Shown: piece after piece, positions 8,728 to 20,932 of the stretch
How the letters are laid out: the number at the start of each line of letters is the position of its first letter
Position numbering within the stretch: the first letter of the stretch is position 1
NCBI RefSeq assembly: GCF_900102785.1
Contig: NZ_FNGC01000003.1
Coordinates: forward strand, 124,001-188,000
Direction: 5' to 3'
From: Arthrobacter sp. ok362
Lineage (GTDB): Bacteria; Actinomycetota; Actinomycetes; Actinomycetales; Micrococcaceae
DNA: 64,000 nt
Position numbers and translations under genes: made by a program
Notes under the pieces: generated by a model
What the model was told of the DNA's origin: nothing
What the model saw: only the letters and a program-made list of their open reading frames with translations
The model's database searches: none

Positions 8728-10795
8728 GCCTGCGGACCGCGGTGTCCGGCAGGCCCTAGCCACGGACACGGCAGCGGACACGGCGCCGGACATGACCCCG
8801 GCAGAGCCATCCGCGGCGTCAACGGCAGAGTCAACGACAGCGTCAGCCGCAGAGTCAACCGCACCGCGCGGGCCCGAAAAGCCGCCTGCTGGCGGCGGGC
8901 CGGGACTTTGGCGCGGATACGCCTTCCGGACCCGGTTGTGGGCAAAACGCGCGAGGATCGTTGGCGTCCGGGTCGCGCGGCTGGTCCGCACCGGCATGCA
9001 ACGTCTCTTGCCCGGCATCCGCTACCTGCTCCGGGAGTTGCATCGGAAGTGGCGGCGTTCGCTGCAGTTCCGGACCGTCCTGACCACGCTGATGCTGGCC
9101 ATCGGTTCGTTCGCGGTGGTAGGCGCTTACCTGTCCAACCAGATCGCCAACAACCTGTTCCAGGAACGGCTCGCCCAGGCCGAATCGGAGTCGCGCTACA
9201 ACGTCAAGCAGGTCCAGGACACGTTCGACGGTGCCCAGGTCACGGACCAGTCCAGCGTCATCACCCTGGTCTATGACACGCTGAACGCGGTCGAAGGCCG
9301 CGGATCCGTGATCCAGCGGCGCTACGTCTTCGAGGCAATGCCGGAGCAGACCAAGCCGCGCAACCGTTGGGTCGAATCCCGGGCCTCGGACCAACTCACG
9401 ATCGGCGTCATCCCTCCGGACCTGCGCAAGGCCGTGCAGGACTCGGGCAAAGACCAGTACTGGGCGTCCACGCAGTTCCCCGTGGGGACCGAAGACCGGC
9501 CCGGCATCGCCGTCGGTAACAAGGTGACCTTCAACGGCACCGTCTACGAGCTCTACCTCATCTACGACCTCAACACGGCGCAGAAGACGCTGGACGAGAT
9601 CCAGAATGTCCTGCTGGCCGGCGGTGCCCTGCTGGTGCTCATGATCGGCGGCGTCGCCTGGTATGTCACCCGCAACGTGGTCAGCCCGGTCAGCCATGCC
9701 GCCGTCGTTTCGGAGAAGCTCGCGGCCGGCCAACTGCAGGAGCGCATGGTGGTCAAAGGCGAGGACGAGGTTGCCCGGCTGGGTGCCTCGTTCAACCACA
9801 TGGCCGCAAGCCTCCAGGAACAAATCACCCAGCTGGCCACGCTCTCGCAAATGCAGCAGCGCTTCGTCTCCGATGTGTCCCACGAGCTCCGCACGCCGCT
9901 CACCACGGTGCGCATGGCCGCGGAAGTCCTCTATGACGCCCGCGAGGACTTCGATCCGATCAACAAGCGGTCGGCGGAGCTGCTCTACAACCAGGTGGAA
10001 CGTTTCCAGTCGCTCCTGGCGGACCTGCTGGAAATCTCCCGGTTCGACGCCGGCGCAGCCACCCTCGACGCCGAGCCCACGGACATTGTGCAGCTCGTCG
10101 CGCAGGTCATTGAGGCAGTGGCGCCGGTCGCCGCCGAATACGGGTCCGCCGTCACGCTTAACGCCCCGGCCGGCAGCGTCATCGTCGACATGGACGACCG
10201 CCGGATCGACCGAATCCTGCGCAACCTGATCCTGAACGCCCTCGAACACGGCGAGGGCCGGCCGGTGAACGTCTCCGTGGCCGCCAGCGATACCGCGGTG
10301 GCCGTGGCCGTACGGGATCACGGAATCGGCATGACTCCTGCCGAGGCGGCCCGCGTGTTCGACCGCTTCTGGCGCGCCGATCCAGCCCGTGCCCGCACCA
10401 CCGGCGGCAGCGGGCTGGGACTGTCCATCGCCGCCGAGGACACCAAGCTCCACGACGGCTGGCTGCAGGCGTGGGGGAGCAAGGACTACGGCTCAAACTT
10501 CCGCCTGACCCTTCCGCTGCGCCGGGACGAGCCGATCACCAGATCCCCGCTCCAGCTCGAGCCGGTCAACGTCGGGCTCCCGGTGGCAGGCAGCCAGCGG
10601 ACCGTGGTCTTGCTGGACCCGCCAGTGGCCGCGGAAGCGCCGGCCAGGACACCCGGGGCCGTGGCCCGCGAGACCATGGCTGACCGTTTCACTGAGGACT
10701 TTACTGGCGACGGCGGCAATGGCGCCGTGGGCGGGCCAACCCCGGACGGCGCCCCGGCCGGCCCCCGGGAAATTGGGACGGAGGGCAGGGCATGA
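8699..10795 (+). CDS. mtrB: Sensor histidine kinase MtrB
   Basis: It is the membrane kinase partner of MtrA. Order of parts: an Ala/Thr/Ser/Glu-rich N-terminal stretch of about 90 residues, a basic segment, a first membrane helix ([19 protein letters not shown], near residue 130), an extracytoplasmic sensor region of about 150 residues, a second helix ([20 protein letters not shown]), HAMP, HisKA with phospho-acceptor H395 in VSHELRTPL, and HATPase_c (N box [10 protein letters not shown] boxes DHGIGM and GGSGLGLS). At 698 residues it is longer than usual, because of the N-terminal stretch and a Pro/Gly-rich C-terminal tail. The start is uncertain: GTG 8699 overlaps mtrA by 29 nt; a downstream ATG (8792) is possible. 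It overlaps lpqB by ATGA. Confidence 0.93.
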   Translation: MVSAIKQVPEPADRGVRQALATDTAADTAPDMTPAEPSAASTAESTTASAAESTAPRGPEKPPAGGGPGLWRGYAFRTRLWAKRARIVGVRVARLVRTGMQRLLPGIRYLLRELHRKWRRSLQFRTVLTTLMLAIGSFAVVGAYLSNQIANNLFQERLAQAESESRYNVKQVQDTFDGAQVTDQSSVITLVYDTLNAVEGRGSVIQRRYVFEAMPEQTKPRNRWVESRASDQLTIGVIPPDLRKAVQDSGKDQYWASTQFPVGTEDRPGIAVGNKVTFNGTVYELYLIYDLNTAQKTLDEIQNVLLAGGALLVLMIGGVAWYVTRNVVSPVSHAAVVSEKLAAGQLQERMVVKGEDEVARLGASFNHMAASLQEQITQLATLSQMQQRFVSDVSHELRTPLTTVRMAAEVLYDAREDFDPINKRSAELLYNQVERFQSLLADLLEISRFDAGAATLDAEPTDIVQLVAQVIEAVAPVAAEYGSAVTLNAPAGSVIVDMDDRRIDRILRNLILNALEHGEGRPVNVSVAASDTAVAVAVRDHGIGMTPAEAARVFDRFWRADPARARTTGGSGLGLSIAAEDTKLHDGWLQAWGSKDYGSNFRLTLPLRRDEPITRSPLQLEPVNVGLPVAGSQRTVVLLDPPVAAEAPARTPGAVARETMADRFTEDFTGDGGNGAVGGPTPDGAPAGPREIGTEGRA

Positions 10796-12510
10796 GTGGA
10801 ATTTCGGGCAAGTTCACCCGCGTGGGGGCAGCGCTGCTGGCTCTCGTCCTGCTCCTGCTGACCTCGTGCGCCCAGATTCCGCGCTCGGGGCCGGTGGGCA
10901 AGAGCACGGACGAGAGCGCGGGAAACCCCAACGCCCCGGTTTTCTTCCCGGCCGCGCCGCGTCCCGGCGCAGGACCCAAAGCCGTGATCGAAGACTTCTA
11001 CCTCGCCGGCAGCGGCTACGAGGACGACTACGCCGTCGCCCGGCAGTACCTCACCCAGGCTCCATCGGTGACGTGGAAGCCGGACCAGCGGGCGCTCGTC
11101 TTCCGGAAGGCCACAGTGGTGGCCACCGGCGTCGAAAACGTCTTCAACTACCAGCTCGACGTCGCCTATTCGGTGGACGCCGACGGCGTGGCCACGCAGC
11201 TTCCGGAGGGCACAACGGAAAACATCCCCGTCACCGTGACCCAGGTGGACGGCGAGTGGCGAATCTCCGATCTTCCGGACGGCACGGCCATTCCGGAAGA
11301 GACCTTCAAAGTCATCTACGGCGCCTACCCGATCTACTTCTACGACCCCACATTCACGTACGCCGTGCCGGATGTCCGGTGGTTCATCCGGAAGAAGACC
11401 GTCAAGGCCATGACGAGCGCCCTCCTGGGCGGGCCCGCTCCATACCTCAAGGGCGCCGTCGTCAGCGCGTTCCCCTCGGGCATCAAGCTGGCCCGCGAGT
11501 CCGTGCCCGTGGTCTCCGGAGCCGCCCAGGTGGATCTCACCGCCAAGGACCTGGTGGAGGCCTCCAACGAGGACCGGCTGCGGATGCAGACGCAGCTGGC
11601 CCTGACGTTCCGCAGCCAGCCGGATGTCATCAATGTCGAGCTCCGGGCCAATCAGGATCTGGTGCGCGTCGAGGACAACGGCACGGTCCTGCCTCCGGTC
11701 CGGGACGAAAGCGTCCCCGCCTACCAGATCGCCGTTAGCAACAATGATCTGGTCCGGTACGAGAACAACAGGCTTTCACCGCTGCCGGACATCCGGTCCG
11801 TCGCGGCCCTGTCACCGCGGGCGCCGGCGGAGTCGACCGAGTCGCACGCCGCCGCGTTCCTCAATGCCGCCCGCAACACGATGTACTCGATCGTTCCGGG
11901 CCAGCCCGCCAGGGCACTGACCACGCGGGCTACGCTGTCCCGGCCTTCGTTCGGCCGCTACGACTGGGTCTGGACCGCCGGGCCGGGTGCTGCCGGCGCC
12001 ACCGAGGTGGTGGCCTACCGGCCGGTCGGTGTGGCGGAGAAAGCCCGCGTCCCCACCGTAACCCTGTCGCCGGCATGGCTCGCCGACCGGACCGTCAAGG
12101 AGTTCCGGATATCCCGGGACGGCACGCGTGCCCTTGTCATTTCCGAGCAGAAAGGCAAGAGCAAGGTCCAGATCACCGGGATCGTCCGGAACGCGGACGG
12201 CACCCCGAGGGATCTGACCGCGCCCCTGACCCTGCTGACTCCCCGAAATCCGGACCAAGGGGTCTGGGTGGATGACACCACGGTCGCGGTCATGAAGGCT
12301 TCCGCCAGCGATGCCGTCACGCCCGAGCTGTTGTCCCTGGCCTCGGCGCAGCCGCAGCAGCTGCCGCCGTGGCCCGGGCTGACCGCCCTCAGCGCAGGCA
12401 ACGGGACATCCGAGATCTACGGCCAGTCCGCCGAAGGAATCTTCCAGCGGCTGGGCAACGGCTGGTCACCGCAGCTCAAGGGCCCCACCGACCCGTCCTT
12501 CCCGGGCTGA
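10792..12510 (+). CDS. lpqB: Lipoprotein LpqB, MtrAB accessory
   Basis: LpqB is an exported lipoprotein that interacts with the sensor part of MtrB and tunes MtrAB signalling. The 572-residue protein has a lipoprotein signal with lipobox LTSC, giving lipidated C26, then a GerMN (sporulation/germination) domain near residues 190-300 and a C-terminal beta-propeller-like region typical of the family ([12 protein letters not shown]-type Trp motif visible as [12 protein letters not shown]). The ATGA overlap with mtrB shows translational coupling. After its stop, a 10-bp stem-loop (12516-12525 with 12540-12549) may terminate the operon. Confidence 0.95.
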   Translation: MSGISGKFTRVGAALLALVLLLLTSCAQIPRSGPVGKSTDESAGNPNAPVFFPAAPRPGAGPKAVIEDFYLAGSGYEDDYAVARQYLTQAPSVTWKPDQRALVFRKATVVATGVENVFNYQLDVAYSVDADGVATQLPEGTTENIPVTVTQVDGEWRISDLPDGTAIPEETFKVIYGAYPIYFYDPTFTYAVPDVRWFIRKKTVKAMTSALLGGPAPYLKGAVVSAFPSGIKLARESVPVVSGAAQVDLTAKDLVEASNEDRLRMQTQLALTFRSQPDVINVELRANQDLVRVEDNGTVLPPVRDESVPAYQIAVSNNDLVRYENNRLSPLPDIRSVAALSPRAPAESTESHAAAFLNAARNTMYSIVPGQPARALTTRATLSRPSFGRYDWVWTAGPGAAGATEVVAYRPVGVAEKARVPTVTLSPAWLADRTVKEFRISRDGTRALVISEQKGKSKVQITGIVRNADGTPRDLTAPLTLLTPRNPDQGVWVDDTTVAVMKASASDAVTPELLSLASAQPQQLPPWPGLTALSAGNGTSEIYGQSAEGIFQRLGNGWSPQLKGPTDPSFPG

Positions 12511-12515
12511 CCCAC

Positions 12516-12549
12516 GCGCCCTCGGGCGAAGGCGGTGGGCCGAGGGCGC
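12516..12549. terminator. Stem-loop after lpqB
   Basis: GCGCCCTCGG (12516-12525) pairs with CCGAGGGCGC (12540-12549), 5 nt after the lpqB stop. The same decamer recurs inside a 16-nt perfect palindrome at 12591-12606 just before comF. There is no T-run. Confidence 0.5.
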
Positions 12550-12620
12550 CGGCCGGCGGGTTGTCCACATAGCGGCCCGCGGGGCTAGGGCCGAGGGCGC
12601 CCTCGGTCCAGGATCGGAGA

Positions 12621-13601
12621 ATGGGCAGCCACACGGGTCAGGACGCCGGCCGGCCGCGGCCGGCTGCGGATCCGGACCTTGCCCCGGCCGCAGCGACTGC
12701 GGCGCGACACCGCGGCAGCTACGCGCGGCCCCTGGCGAGACTGTGCGACCTGACGGCCGAGGCAGCGGCAGAGGTGCTCGCCCTGGCCATTGCGGTGGAC
12801 TGCGCCTGCTGCGGGGCGGAGGACCTGGCACTCTGCGGCGCGTGCGCCCGGAAGCTGCGCCTGTTGACGCTGAGGCCGTTCCGGGCGGAGGCCCAGGCTC
12901 CGGCCCTGATGGACATGGACGGGTCCGTGCTGCTGCCCGTGGTGGCGGCCGGGGCATACCGGGCCGAGCTGGCGCAGTGCCTGCTGTCCTTCAAAAGCCA
13001 CGGGCAGGCCCGGCTGGGCGCCGAGCTGGCCCGGGCCCTGGCGCGCGCCCTCCACGCCGCGGCCGGGCCGGCGCAGGGGCTAGTCCTCGTCCCCGTGCCC
13101 ACGAGCGCCGCCGCATTCCGCAAGCGGGGTTTCAGTCCCGTCCATCTCCTGCTCCGTCGGCTCCTCCGCGGCAACGCACTCCCGGGGTGCACCGTCGAGG
13201 ACGCGCTCCGGAAAACCGTGCCGCCCGCGCGGCGCCGGATGCCCCCGGCCTTGCCCCTGTTGGACCGGTTGCCGGCCGGCCGGAAAGGGGACCTCTACCT
13301 GTCCGGCGGACAGAAAGGACTGGGCCGGGGAGCCCGCGCCCGGCGCGTACACGGGTCCATGCGGGCCAGGTCCGGCCCGTGGCCCGCACGAGTCGAAGGA
13401 CGTCCCTGCATCATCGTCGATGACGTGCTGACTACCGGTGCCACCCTGGCGGAGGCGGCCCGTGCGCTTCGGGCCGCAGGGGCCGTTGTCAGTGGCGCCG
13501 TTGTGGTCGCCGCGACACGCCCGCCGGCCAACTCCGACGTCGACGCCGCCGGTCCCGCGGTGGCACGGGGGAACGGCGGGACGCAAAAAAATAAACCGTA
13601 A
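12621..13601 (+). CDS. ComF family phosphoribosyltransferase-like protein
   Basis: ComF proteins are PRTase-fold proteins linked to DNA uptake in competent bacteria, with unknown reaction. The 326-residue protein has an N-terminal zinc-ribbon-like set of cysteines (CACCG near residue 60 and CGAC 12 residues later), a central PVPTSAAAFRKRGFSPVHLL region and the PRPP-binding loop IIVDDVLTTGATLAEA near residue 263. An Arg/Pro/Gly-rich insert precedes the PRPP loop. The N-terminal 40 residues are low-complexity and the start could be further in. The position between lpqB and hpf is conserved in actinobacteria including mycobacteria. Whether this organism is competent cannot be told here. Confidence 0.85.
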   Translation: MGSHTGQDAGRPRPAADPDLAPAAATAARHRGSYARPLARLCDLTAEAAAEVLALAIAVDCACCGAEDLALCGACARKLRLLTLRPFRAEAQAPALMDMDGSVLLPVVAAGAYRAELAQCLLSFKSHGQARLGAELARALARALHAAAGPAQGLVLVPVPTSAAAFRKRGFSPVHLLLRRLLRGNALPGCTVEDALRKTVPPARRRMPPALPLLDRLPAGRKGDLYLSGGQKGLGRGARARRVHGSMRARSGPWPARVEGRPCIIVDDVLTTGATLAEAARALRAAGAVVSGAVVVAATRPPANSDVDAAGPAVARGNGGTQKNKP

Positions 13602-13756
13602 AAGGATGAATAACAGGTGTCTATGAACTAACGTCGAAGATGGGTACCAAGAACAGATGTACCTGTCGATAGCGGCTCGGAAAGGGGCTCGACTGTCAGT
13701 CAGATCGGCCCCGGGAAGTACCGCCGTCGTGTCACCGAAGTCATTTGGAGGGCACC

Positions 13757-14482
13757 ATGGAGTTCATGATCAGCGGACGCAACTTGACGGTCTCAGACCG
13801 GTTCCGCGAGTATGCCGACGACAAGATCTCAAAGATCGCGTCGTTGGGAGACAAGGTCCAGAGGGTAGACGCTAAGGTCACCAAAGAGACCAAAGCCCGC
13901 CAGACCGCCGAATCGCTCACGGTTGAGTTGACAGTCCTGGGGCGCGGCCCAGTAATCCGCGCAGAAGCGAGTGCCGCCGACAAGTTCGCTGCGTTCGATC
14001 TCGCTTACAACAAGCTTCTTGAACGCCTGCGCAGGGCCCGGGACCGCAGAAAGGTCCACCACGGCCGGCACACCCCGAAGTCCGTCACCGAGGCGACGGC
14101 AGCCCTGGAACCGGCCAGCCCCAGCGAACCGCTCTACGTGGAGGCGGCGCAGCAGCAGGAGACCCAGGGGCCGGCGGCAGCGAAGTCGCCGTACGATGTC
14201 GAGAACGATATTCCGGCCGGCGATTCGCCCGTGCTGATCCGCCGGAAGGTGTTCCCCGCGGCCCAGCTCACCCTCGATGACGCCGTCGACAACATGGAAC
14301 TTGTGGGTCACGACTTCTACCTTTTCGTGGACAAGGAGACCAAGGCGCCCTCGGTCGTGTATCGCCGTGACGGCTGGACCTACGGGGTCATCTCCCTTGA
14401 CCAGACGTGCGAGCCCGGACATTCGACTCTGGAAGAGAAAATCCTGGCCTACCGTTCAGAGGATGAGCCCGCCAGCGCATAA
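13757..14482 (+). CDS. hpf: Ribosome hibernation-promoting factor, long form
   Basis: It binds the 30S subunit in slow or stationary growth and promotes 100S dimers. The 241-residue protein has an N-terminal S30EA domain (MEFMISGRNLTVSDRFREYA through the basic RLRRARDRRKVHHGRH) and, after an acidic Ala/Pro/Glu linker, a C-terminal dimerisation domain (VLIRRKVFPAAQLTLDDAVDNMELVGHDFYLFVDKE). ATG at 13757 is chosen because GGAGGG (13747-13752) sits right before it; an in-frame TTG at 13745 lies within that site. The 155-nt leader after comF is AT-richer than its surroundings and probably carries its own growth-phase promoter. Confidence 0.95.
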   Translation: MEFMISGRNLTVSDRFREYADDKISKIASLGDKVQRVDAKVTKETKARQTAESLTVELTVLGRGPVIRAEASAADKFAAFDLAYNKLLERLRRARDRRKVHHGRHTPKSVTEATAALEPASPSEPLYVEAAQQQETQGPAAAKSPYDVENDIPAGDSPVLIRRKVFPAAQLTLDDAVDNMELVGHDFYLFVDKETKAPSVVYRRDGWTYGVISLDQTCEPGHSTLEEKILAYRSEDEPASA

Positions 14483-14515
14483 GCTGGTGCAGACTTTTCC
14501 GACGAAGGGACTAAC

Positions 14516-15733
14516 GTGCAAGCAACGCTGAGCCTGGCACAGGCACGGCGGATCGCGTTGGCAGCCCAGGGATTGGACAAGGAACGGCCCGCCGGACCCG
14601 TGAGCGCACGGGCGGTGGGCCGTACCTTTGCCCGGCTGCACCTGGTTCAGATCGACTCCGTCAATGTGGTGTCCCGCAGCCACTTCCTGCCGTTCTTCTC
14701 GCGGCTCGGCAACTACGACCGCGCCATCCTCCAAAGGATGGCGGGGAGCCACCCGCGCCGGATGATGGAGTACTGGGCCCACGAAGCCTGCTTCATCCGG
14801 CCGGACCACTTCTACGACCTTGTGCAGTGGCAGAACCGCAAATGGGTGGGCGCGCACGGCATGGACCCCGAACTGCGCAACGGGGTGGCGGCCAGGGTGC
14901 TGGAAACCCTGGCCGCCGGGAGGCCGATGACCGCCGCCGAACTGACAGCCCGGCTCGGCCACGTGGAGGATCAGCAGCGGGACAACTGGGGCTGGAACTG
15001 GAACGCCGTCAAAAGGGTGCTGGAACATCTCTTTGAAGAGGGTCTTGTCTCCGCATCCTCGCGGACCGAATCCTTCGAACGGCGCTACACGCTCACCTCC
15101 AAGGTGCTCCCCGGACCGGGCGGGGAGGCGGCGGCGCCCGAACCCGACGCGGCCGCCGCGATGGACCGGCTGATCGACGCCGCGGCACGGGCCCACGGTA
15201 TTGGGACCGTGCGGTGCTTCGCGGACTACTTCCGGACACCGCAGAAAGCAGCCGCCGTGGCAGTCCGGAACCTCGTGGACAGCGGCCAGCTGGAACCGGT
15301 CACGGTGGCCGGCTGGGACCGGCCCCTGTACCGTCACGCGGAGGCGAAACTTCCGCGCTCAGCCACCGGCCGGGCACTCCTGAGCCCCTTCGACTCCCTG
15401 GTGTTCGAACGCCGGCGGCTCGAGGAGCTGTTCGGGTTCCACTACCGGATCGAGATCTACACGCCCGAGCCGAAGCGGAGGTACGGCTACTACGTCCTGC
15501 CGTTCCTGCTCCGCGACGCGATCGTCGCCCGGGTGGACCTCAAGGCCGACCGGGCCGGCGGCCGGCTCCTGGTAAGGACTGCCCATGCAGAAGCCGGCGC
15601 CCCGGCGGACACGGCCGTCGAACTCGCCGCGGAACTGCAGCTCATGGCAGAGTGGCTGGGACTGGACGGGGTAGTTGTCTCGCCAACGGGGAACCTTGCG
15701 TCGGCGCTCGCCGAAGCCGTGGCTGCCCGGTAA
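14516..15733 (+). CDS. Winged-helix DNA glycosylase, AlkZ/YcaQ family
   Basis: HTH_42 family proteins excise bulky or crosslinked bases; E. coli YcaQ opens interstrand crosslinks and Streptomyces AlkZ protects azinomycin producers. The 405-residue protein carries the family's Gln-x-Asp catalytic motif as LVQIDSVNVVSRSH (Q45, D47), followed by MMEYWAHEACFI and a late SPFDSLVFERRRLEELFGF with the conserved Trp/Tyr-rich end. GTG start at 14516 is preceded by GAAGGGAC. It lies 33 nt after hpf and before secA, a place where mycobacteria have no such gene. YcaQ-like broad specificity fits better than a resistance role because no biosynthetic genes are near. Confidence 0.85.
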   Translation: MQATLSLAQARRIALAAQGLDKERPAGPVSARAVGRTFARLHLVQIDSVNVVSRSHFLPFFSRLGNYDRAILQRMAGSHPRRMMEYWAHEACFIRPDHFYDLVQWQNRKWVGAHGMDPELRNGVAARVLETLAAGRPMTAAELTARLGHVEDQQRDNWGWNWNAVKRVLEHLFEEGLVSASSRTESFERRYTLTSKVLPGPGGEAAAPEPDAAAAMDRLIDAAARAHGIGTVRCFADYFRTPQKAAAVAVRNLVDSGQLEPVTVAGWDRPLYRHAEAKLPRSATGRALLSPFDSLVFERRRLEELFGFHYRIEIYTPEPKRRYGYYVLPFLLRDAIVARVDLKADRAGGRLLVRTAHAEAGAPADTAVELAAELQLMAEWLGLDGVVVSPTGNLASALAEAVAAR

Positions 15734-15785
15734 TCGCACTATCCGCTGTGAGGGAACAGGCGCCACCGGCCCTGCGTCTCTCCCG

Positions 15786-15791
15786 TAGACT
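15786..15791 (+). promoter_or_regulatory. -10-like hexamer upstream of secA
   Basis: TAGACT lies 45 nt before the secA GTG, in an otherwise non-coding 102-nt gap. No clear -35 was seen. A leader of about 35-40 nt carrying the GGGAG ribosome site would result. Confidence 0.35.
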
Positions 15792-15835
15792 AAACACGCC
15801 AGAATTCGGCAGCTTGAGACTGGGAGCAACTTCAC

Positions 15836-18574
<2,739 letters not shown>

Positions 18575-18592
18575 GCACGACGAGAACGTAGC

Positions 18593-18622
18593 GGAGGACC
18601 GGAGCAATCGCTCCGGTCCTCC
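18593..18622 (+). terminator. secA terminator
   Basis: A perfect 13-bp GC-rich stem (18593-18605 with 18610-18622), loop AATC, is followed by CGTGTTTT. It lies 19 nt after the secA stop. Confidence 0.8.
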
Positions 18623-18723
18623 CGTGTTTTGCGCCTCCTTTCCCTGACAGGCCGGCCCCGGTTCCTGCAGGTTCCTGCCTGTTCCTGCCTGCTTCTGCTC
18701 GTTTCTGCCTGCGGCCCCGCCGT

Positions 18724-19206
18724 TCAGCCGATCTCCAGCACGGTGACGCGCCAGGCCGCTGTGCCGCGCTCCAGCCGCAGCGCGACCGCGCGGACCCGCG
18801 ATTCCTCGACCACCACCGCGCTGGCCTCGTAAACGTCATCCGATACGCGGCAGGCCCGGACGGACCGGACGGACGGGTTGCGGTGCAGGCGGCCCGCCGT
18901 TGGCGAGCTGCCGGAGGCAACCCGGCGGGTCAGTGCGGCACGGTGCTGCAGGGCCGCCAGGCAGCGCGGGTCCAGGCGGCGGGAGAGCTGCTGTGCGGGC
19001 CGTGTTCCGGCCAGCACTTCGATGGCCGCCTGCACGGTGCTGCGGGAAATCGCACAAATCTCGCGGGCCTCGTCAACGACGCGCAGGGGCGGCGGGGCCG
19101 CTGCCGCGTGCACGGCCGGTGTTGCCGTGCCGGACACAACCCGGAGGGTGGGGGCGTGCGGGGCTGGGGGCGCCGCAGCTGAGCGGATCCCGGTTACTGC
19201 ATTCAT
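18724..19206 (-). CDS. Rv3235 family protein
   Basis: This is a 160-residue conserved actinobacterial protein of unknown function, named after the mycobacterial gene found near secA. The N-terminal 45 residues are Ala/Pro-rich; the conserved core runs from ICAISRSTVQAAIEVLAGTRP, through LDPRCLAALQHRAAL, to a strand-rich end (YEASAVVVEESRVRAVALRLERG, then AWRVTVLEIG). No signal peptide or membrane helix. An AAGGA ribosome site precedes the ATG. It follows the LysM gene on the same strand with a 108-nt gap, so the two may be co-expressed. Confidence 0.8.
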   Translation of the reverse strand: MNAVTGIRSAAAPPAPHAPTLRVVSGTATPAVHAAAAPPPLRVVDEAREICAISRSTVQAAIEVLAGTRPAQQLSRRLDPRCLAALQHRAALTRRVASGSSPTAGRLHRNPSVRSVRACRVSDDVYEASAVVVEESRVRAVALRLERGTAAWRVTVLEIG

Positions 19207-19314
19207 GACGGTTCCTTTGCAGATGGCTGATGGCTGGTGCTTGTGGGGTCGTGGTGCTTGCGGGGGAGAGGGCGGGGCTGGTGCTGGATGAACTTCCGCT
19301 GGCCCTGGTTGTGG

Positions 19315-20166
19315 TCATGGCCGGGGCCCTGGCCCAGACCGTGGTGCGGCGGGTCCCGAGTTTGGCGGCGGGAGGACGAGGACTTGTCCGGGCCGCAGGA
19401 AGTGCGGGTTAGCTCCGATGGTGTCGCGGTTCCCCGCATACAGCCGGGGCCACTCTCTGGCGATGTCGGCGTCGGACGCGAAGGGCCCCAGCGTCGCCGC
19501 CGCAATGCTCCACAGCGAATCACCGGACCGGACCGTGACCTCTCTGCCGCCGCCGGGTGTGTCCTGCGCGCGTGCATGGCGTGCGGCCAGGGGGCCGGCG
19601 TCCACGACCGGACTCACTGGCTTCCAGCGCGGATCTACCGCGGAACCGGCGGCCGGATCTTGCGGGCCCGGCGCCGGGGCCTGCCCGGGTGGCGGTGTCC
19701 ACGATGCCGACACCGCTGCGTGGCCAGGCCGGCCCGGACCGGGCCCGTCGGGCGTAGTCGCCGCGGTGGCCAGCGGCGCTGTCAGCAGCTGCAGGCCGAC
19801 GGCGGCGAGAACCAGCCGTCGCATGAACGCCGGACTGAACCGGCCCGTGGCGGCCGCCGCGCGGGTCCTGCCAAGACGGTCAAGCAGGGCTGCCGCGACG
19901 GCGATGGCGAGGGACATCACCCACCAGGTGATGACGATTAGTCCGGCGGTATTTGCCACGATCCCCAGCTGGTCCTCGAAGGAAAGTGACTGCCGGCGTG
20001 CCGAGCCTGACTGCCAGCGATGGACGAGGAAGCCTCCGGTAGCCACGAGGAAGATTCCCAGCAGCAGGATGACGGTGGCCATGGCCGCGTCGGCCCGAAC
20101 CGCCTGCCTGGGCGAGGGCAAGGGCGACGGGTGGGTGCGGGGTTGCGGTGCTGCTGTCCGGTCCAT
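19315..20166 (-). CDS. Membrane-anchored LysM domain protein
   Basis: The 283-residue protein has three hydrophobic segments in its first half (ATVILLLGIFLVATGGFLV, GLIVITWWVMSLAIAVAAAL, LVLAAVGLQLLTAPLATAA), then a Pro/Gly-rich linker and a C-terminal LysM peptidoglycan-binding domain (VTVRSGDSLWSIAAATLG ... FLRPGQVLVLPPP). It would hold onto the wall from the membrane. The ATG at 20166 is chosen because GGAGGAAGC lies just before it; an ATG 15 nt further upstream overlaps that ribosome site. The arrangement of LysM after membrane helices is common in this family of actinobacterial proteins adjacent to Rv3235. Confidence 0.82.
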   Translation of the reverse strand: MDRTAAPQPRTHPSPLPSPRQAVRADAAMATVILLLGIFLVATGGFLVHRWQSGSARRQSLSFEDQLGIVANTAGLIVITWWVMSLAIAVAAALLDRLGRTRAAAATGRFSPAFMRRLVLAAVGLQLLTAPLATAATTPDGPGPGRPGHAAVSASWTPPPGQAPAPGPQDPAAGSAVDPRWKPVSPVVDAGPLAARHARAQDTPGGGREVTVRSGDSLWSIAAATLGPFASDADIAREWPRLYAGNRDTIGANPHFLRPGQVLVLPPPNSGPAAPRSGPGPRP

Positions 20167-20200
20167 GGCTGCTTCCTCCATTCGGTTTCGGTCCTGTTTA

Positions 20201-20220
20201 ATGTCGTTTGATGTCGTTTG
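20201..20220. repeat. Two tandem copies of ATGTCGTTTG
   Basis: Two identical 10-mers sit side by side in the 182-nt divergent gap, within a locally AT-rich stretch (20190-20235). This could be the promoter area of the LysM gene, or a regulator site. Confidence 0.6.
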
Positions 20221-20313
20221 ATAATGTTTAAGGCTGTTGAACGAAGTGTGGGCCTGTAAGAATCAGTTTGTCTAGGGGCAGTTCTATCCCTGTGGATTGC
20301 CGGTGCCTGTGGA

Positions 20314-20342
20314 TTGACCGGTGCGGGAGGCGCGCCTACGCT
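20314..20342 (+). promoter_or_regulatory. Sigma-A-type promoter for a leaderless mRNA
   Basis: TTGACC (20314-20319) and TACGCT (20337-20342) are separated by exactly 17 nt, and the ATG of the next gene follows 6 nt after the -10. This is the clearest promoter in the window and predicts an mRNA that begins at the start codon. Confidence 0.65.
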
Positions 20343-20348
20343 GGCGCC

Positions 20349-20918
20349 ATGCGGTGGGACGCCCTCTTTGACGATATGGAGGCGCAGCTGGCGGCGCGCC
20401 AGCGGCTGGATTTTGAGGCAGAAATAGCGGAGCGTGCACTGGTGGATTCCGCGGGCGTGAAACTCGCGGACCGGCTCCGCGGGTCGCTCGGGCTCAGCAT
20501 CCGCGTGCAGCTGTCCTCGGGGCAGGCGTTCGAGGGGGTGCTGAGCCACGCGGGCAGCGAGGCCCTGGTCCTTGATGAGCCCCAACACCAGGTGTTGATT
20601 CCCTATGCCGCGGCCGCGCAGTATGTGGGTCTTTCGCGGGTGGCGGTCGCCGAACCGTCAACCGTCCGCCGGCGGCTGGGTTTGGGCAGCGCTCTCCGGG
20701 GACTCGCCAGGAACCGGGCGCGGGTGGCGATATGTCTCTCGCACGGGAGGGCCGAGTCCGCGCTCCACGGCGTCATTGACACGGTCGGCCGGGATTTCCT
20801 GGATCTGGCCGTGACGCCGGAGGGCGAGGACCGGCGTCCGGCGGACAAGCGGCAGGTGGTGGCTATTCCTTTTGGCGCCCTGGCGGGCATCAGATCCGTC
20901 GGTGCCGCGGGCGGCTAG
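20349..20918 (+). CDS. Conserved actinobacterial protein of unknown function
   Basis: The 189-residue soluble protein starts with MRWDALFDDMEAQLAARQRLDFEAEIAER, a likely amphipathic helix, followed by two beta-rich repeats that look alike (IRVQLSSGQAFEGVLSHAGSEALVLD and VAICLSHGRAESALHGVIDTVGRDFLDLAV). These resemble small SH3/Sm-like barrels in pattern, but I cannot name a family. No signal or membrane part. The start is fixed by the leaderless promoter above. It is convergent with the BldC-like gene, stop to stop 14 nt apart. Confidence 0.7.
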   Translation: MRWDALFDDMEAQLAARQRLDFEAEIAERALVDSAGVKLADRLRGSLGLSIRVQLSSGQAFEGVLSHAGSEALVLDEPQHQVLIPYAAAAQYVGLSRVAVAEPSTVRRRLGLGSALRGLARNRARVAICLSHGRAESALHGVIDTVGRDFLDLAVTPEGEDRRPADKRQVVAIPFGALAGIRSVGAAGG

Positions 20919-20932
20919 TCAGAACGCCCAGT

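Noticed and set aside
7873-9018. Upstream extension of the DUF4166 frame through mtrA
   Set aside because: Antisense to mtrA, and a perfect AGGAGG fixes the start at 7872.
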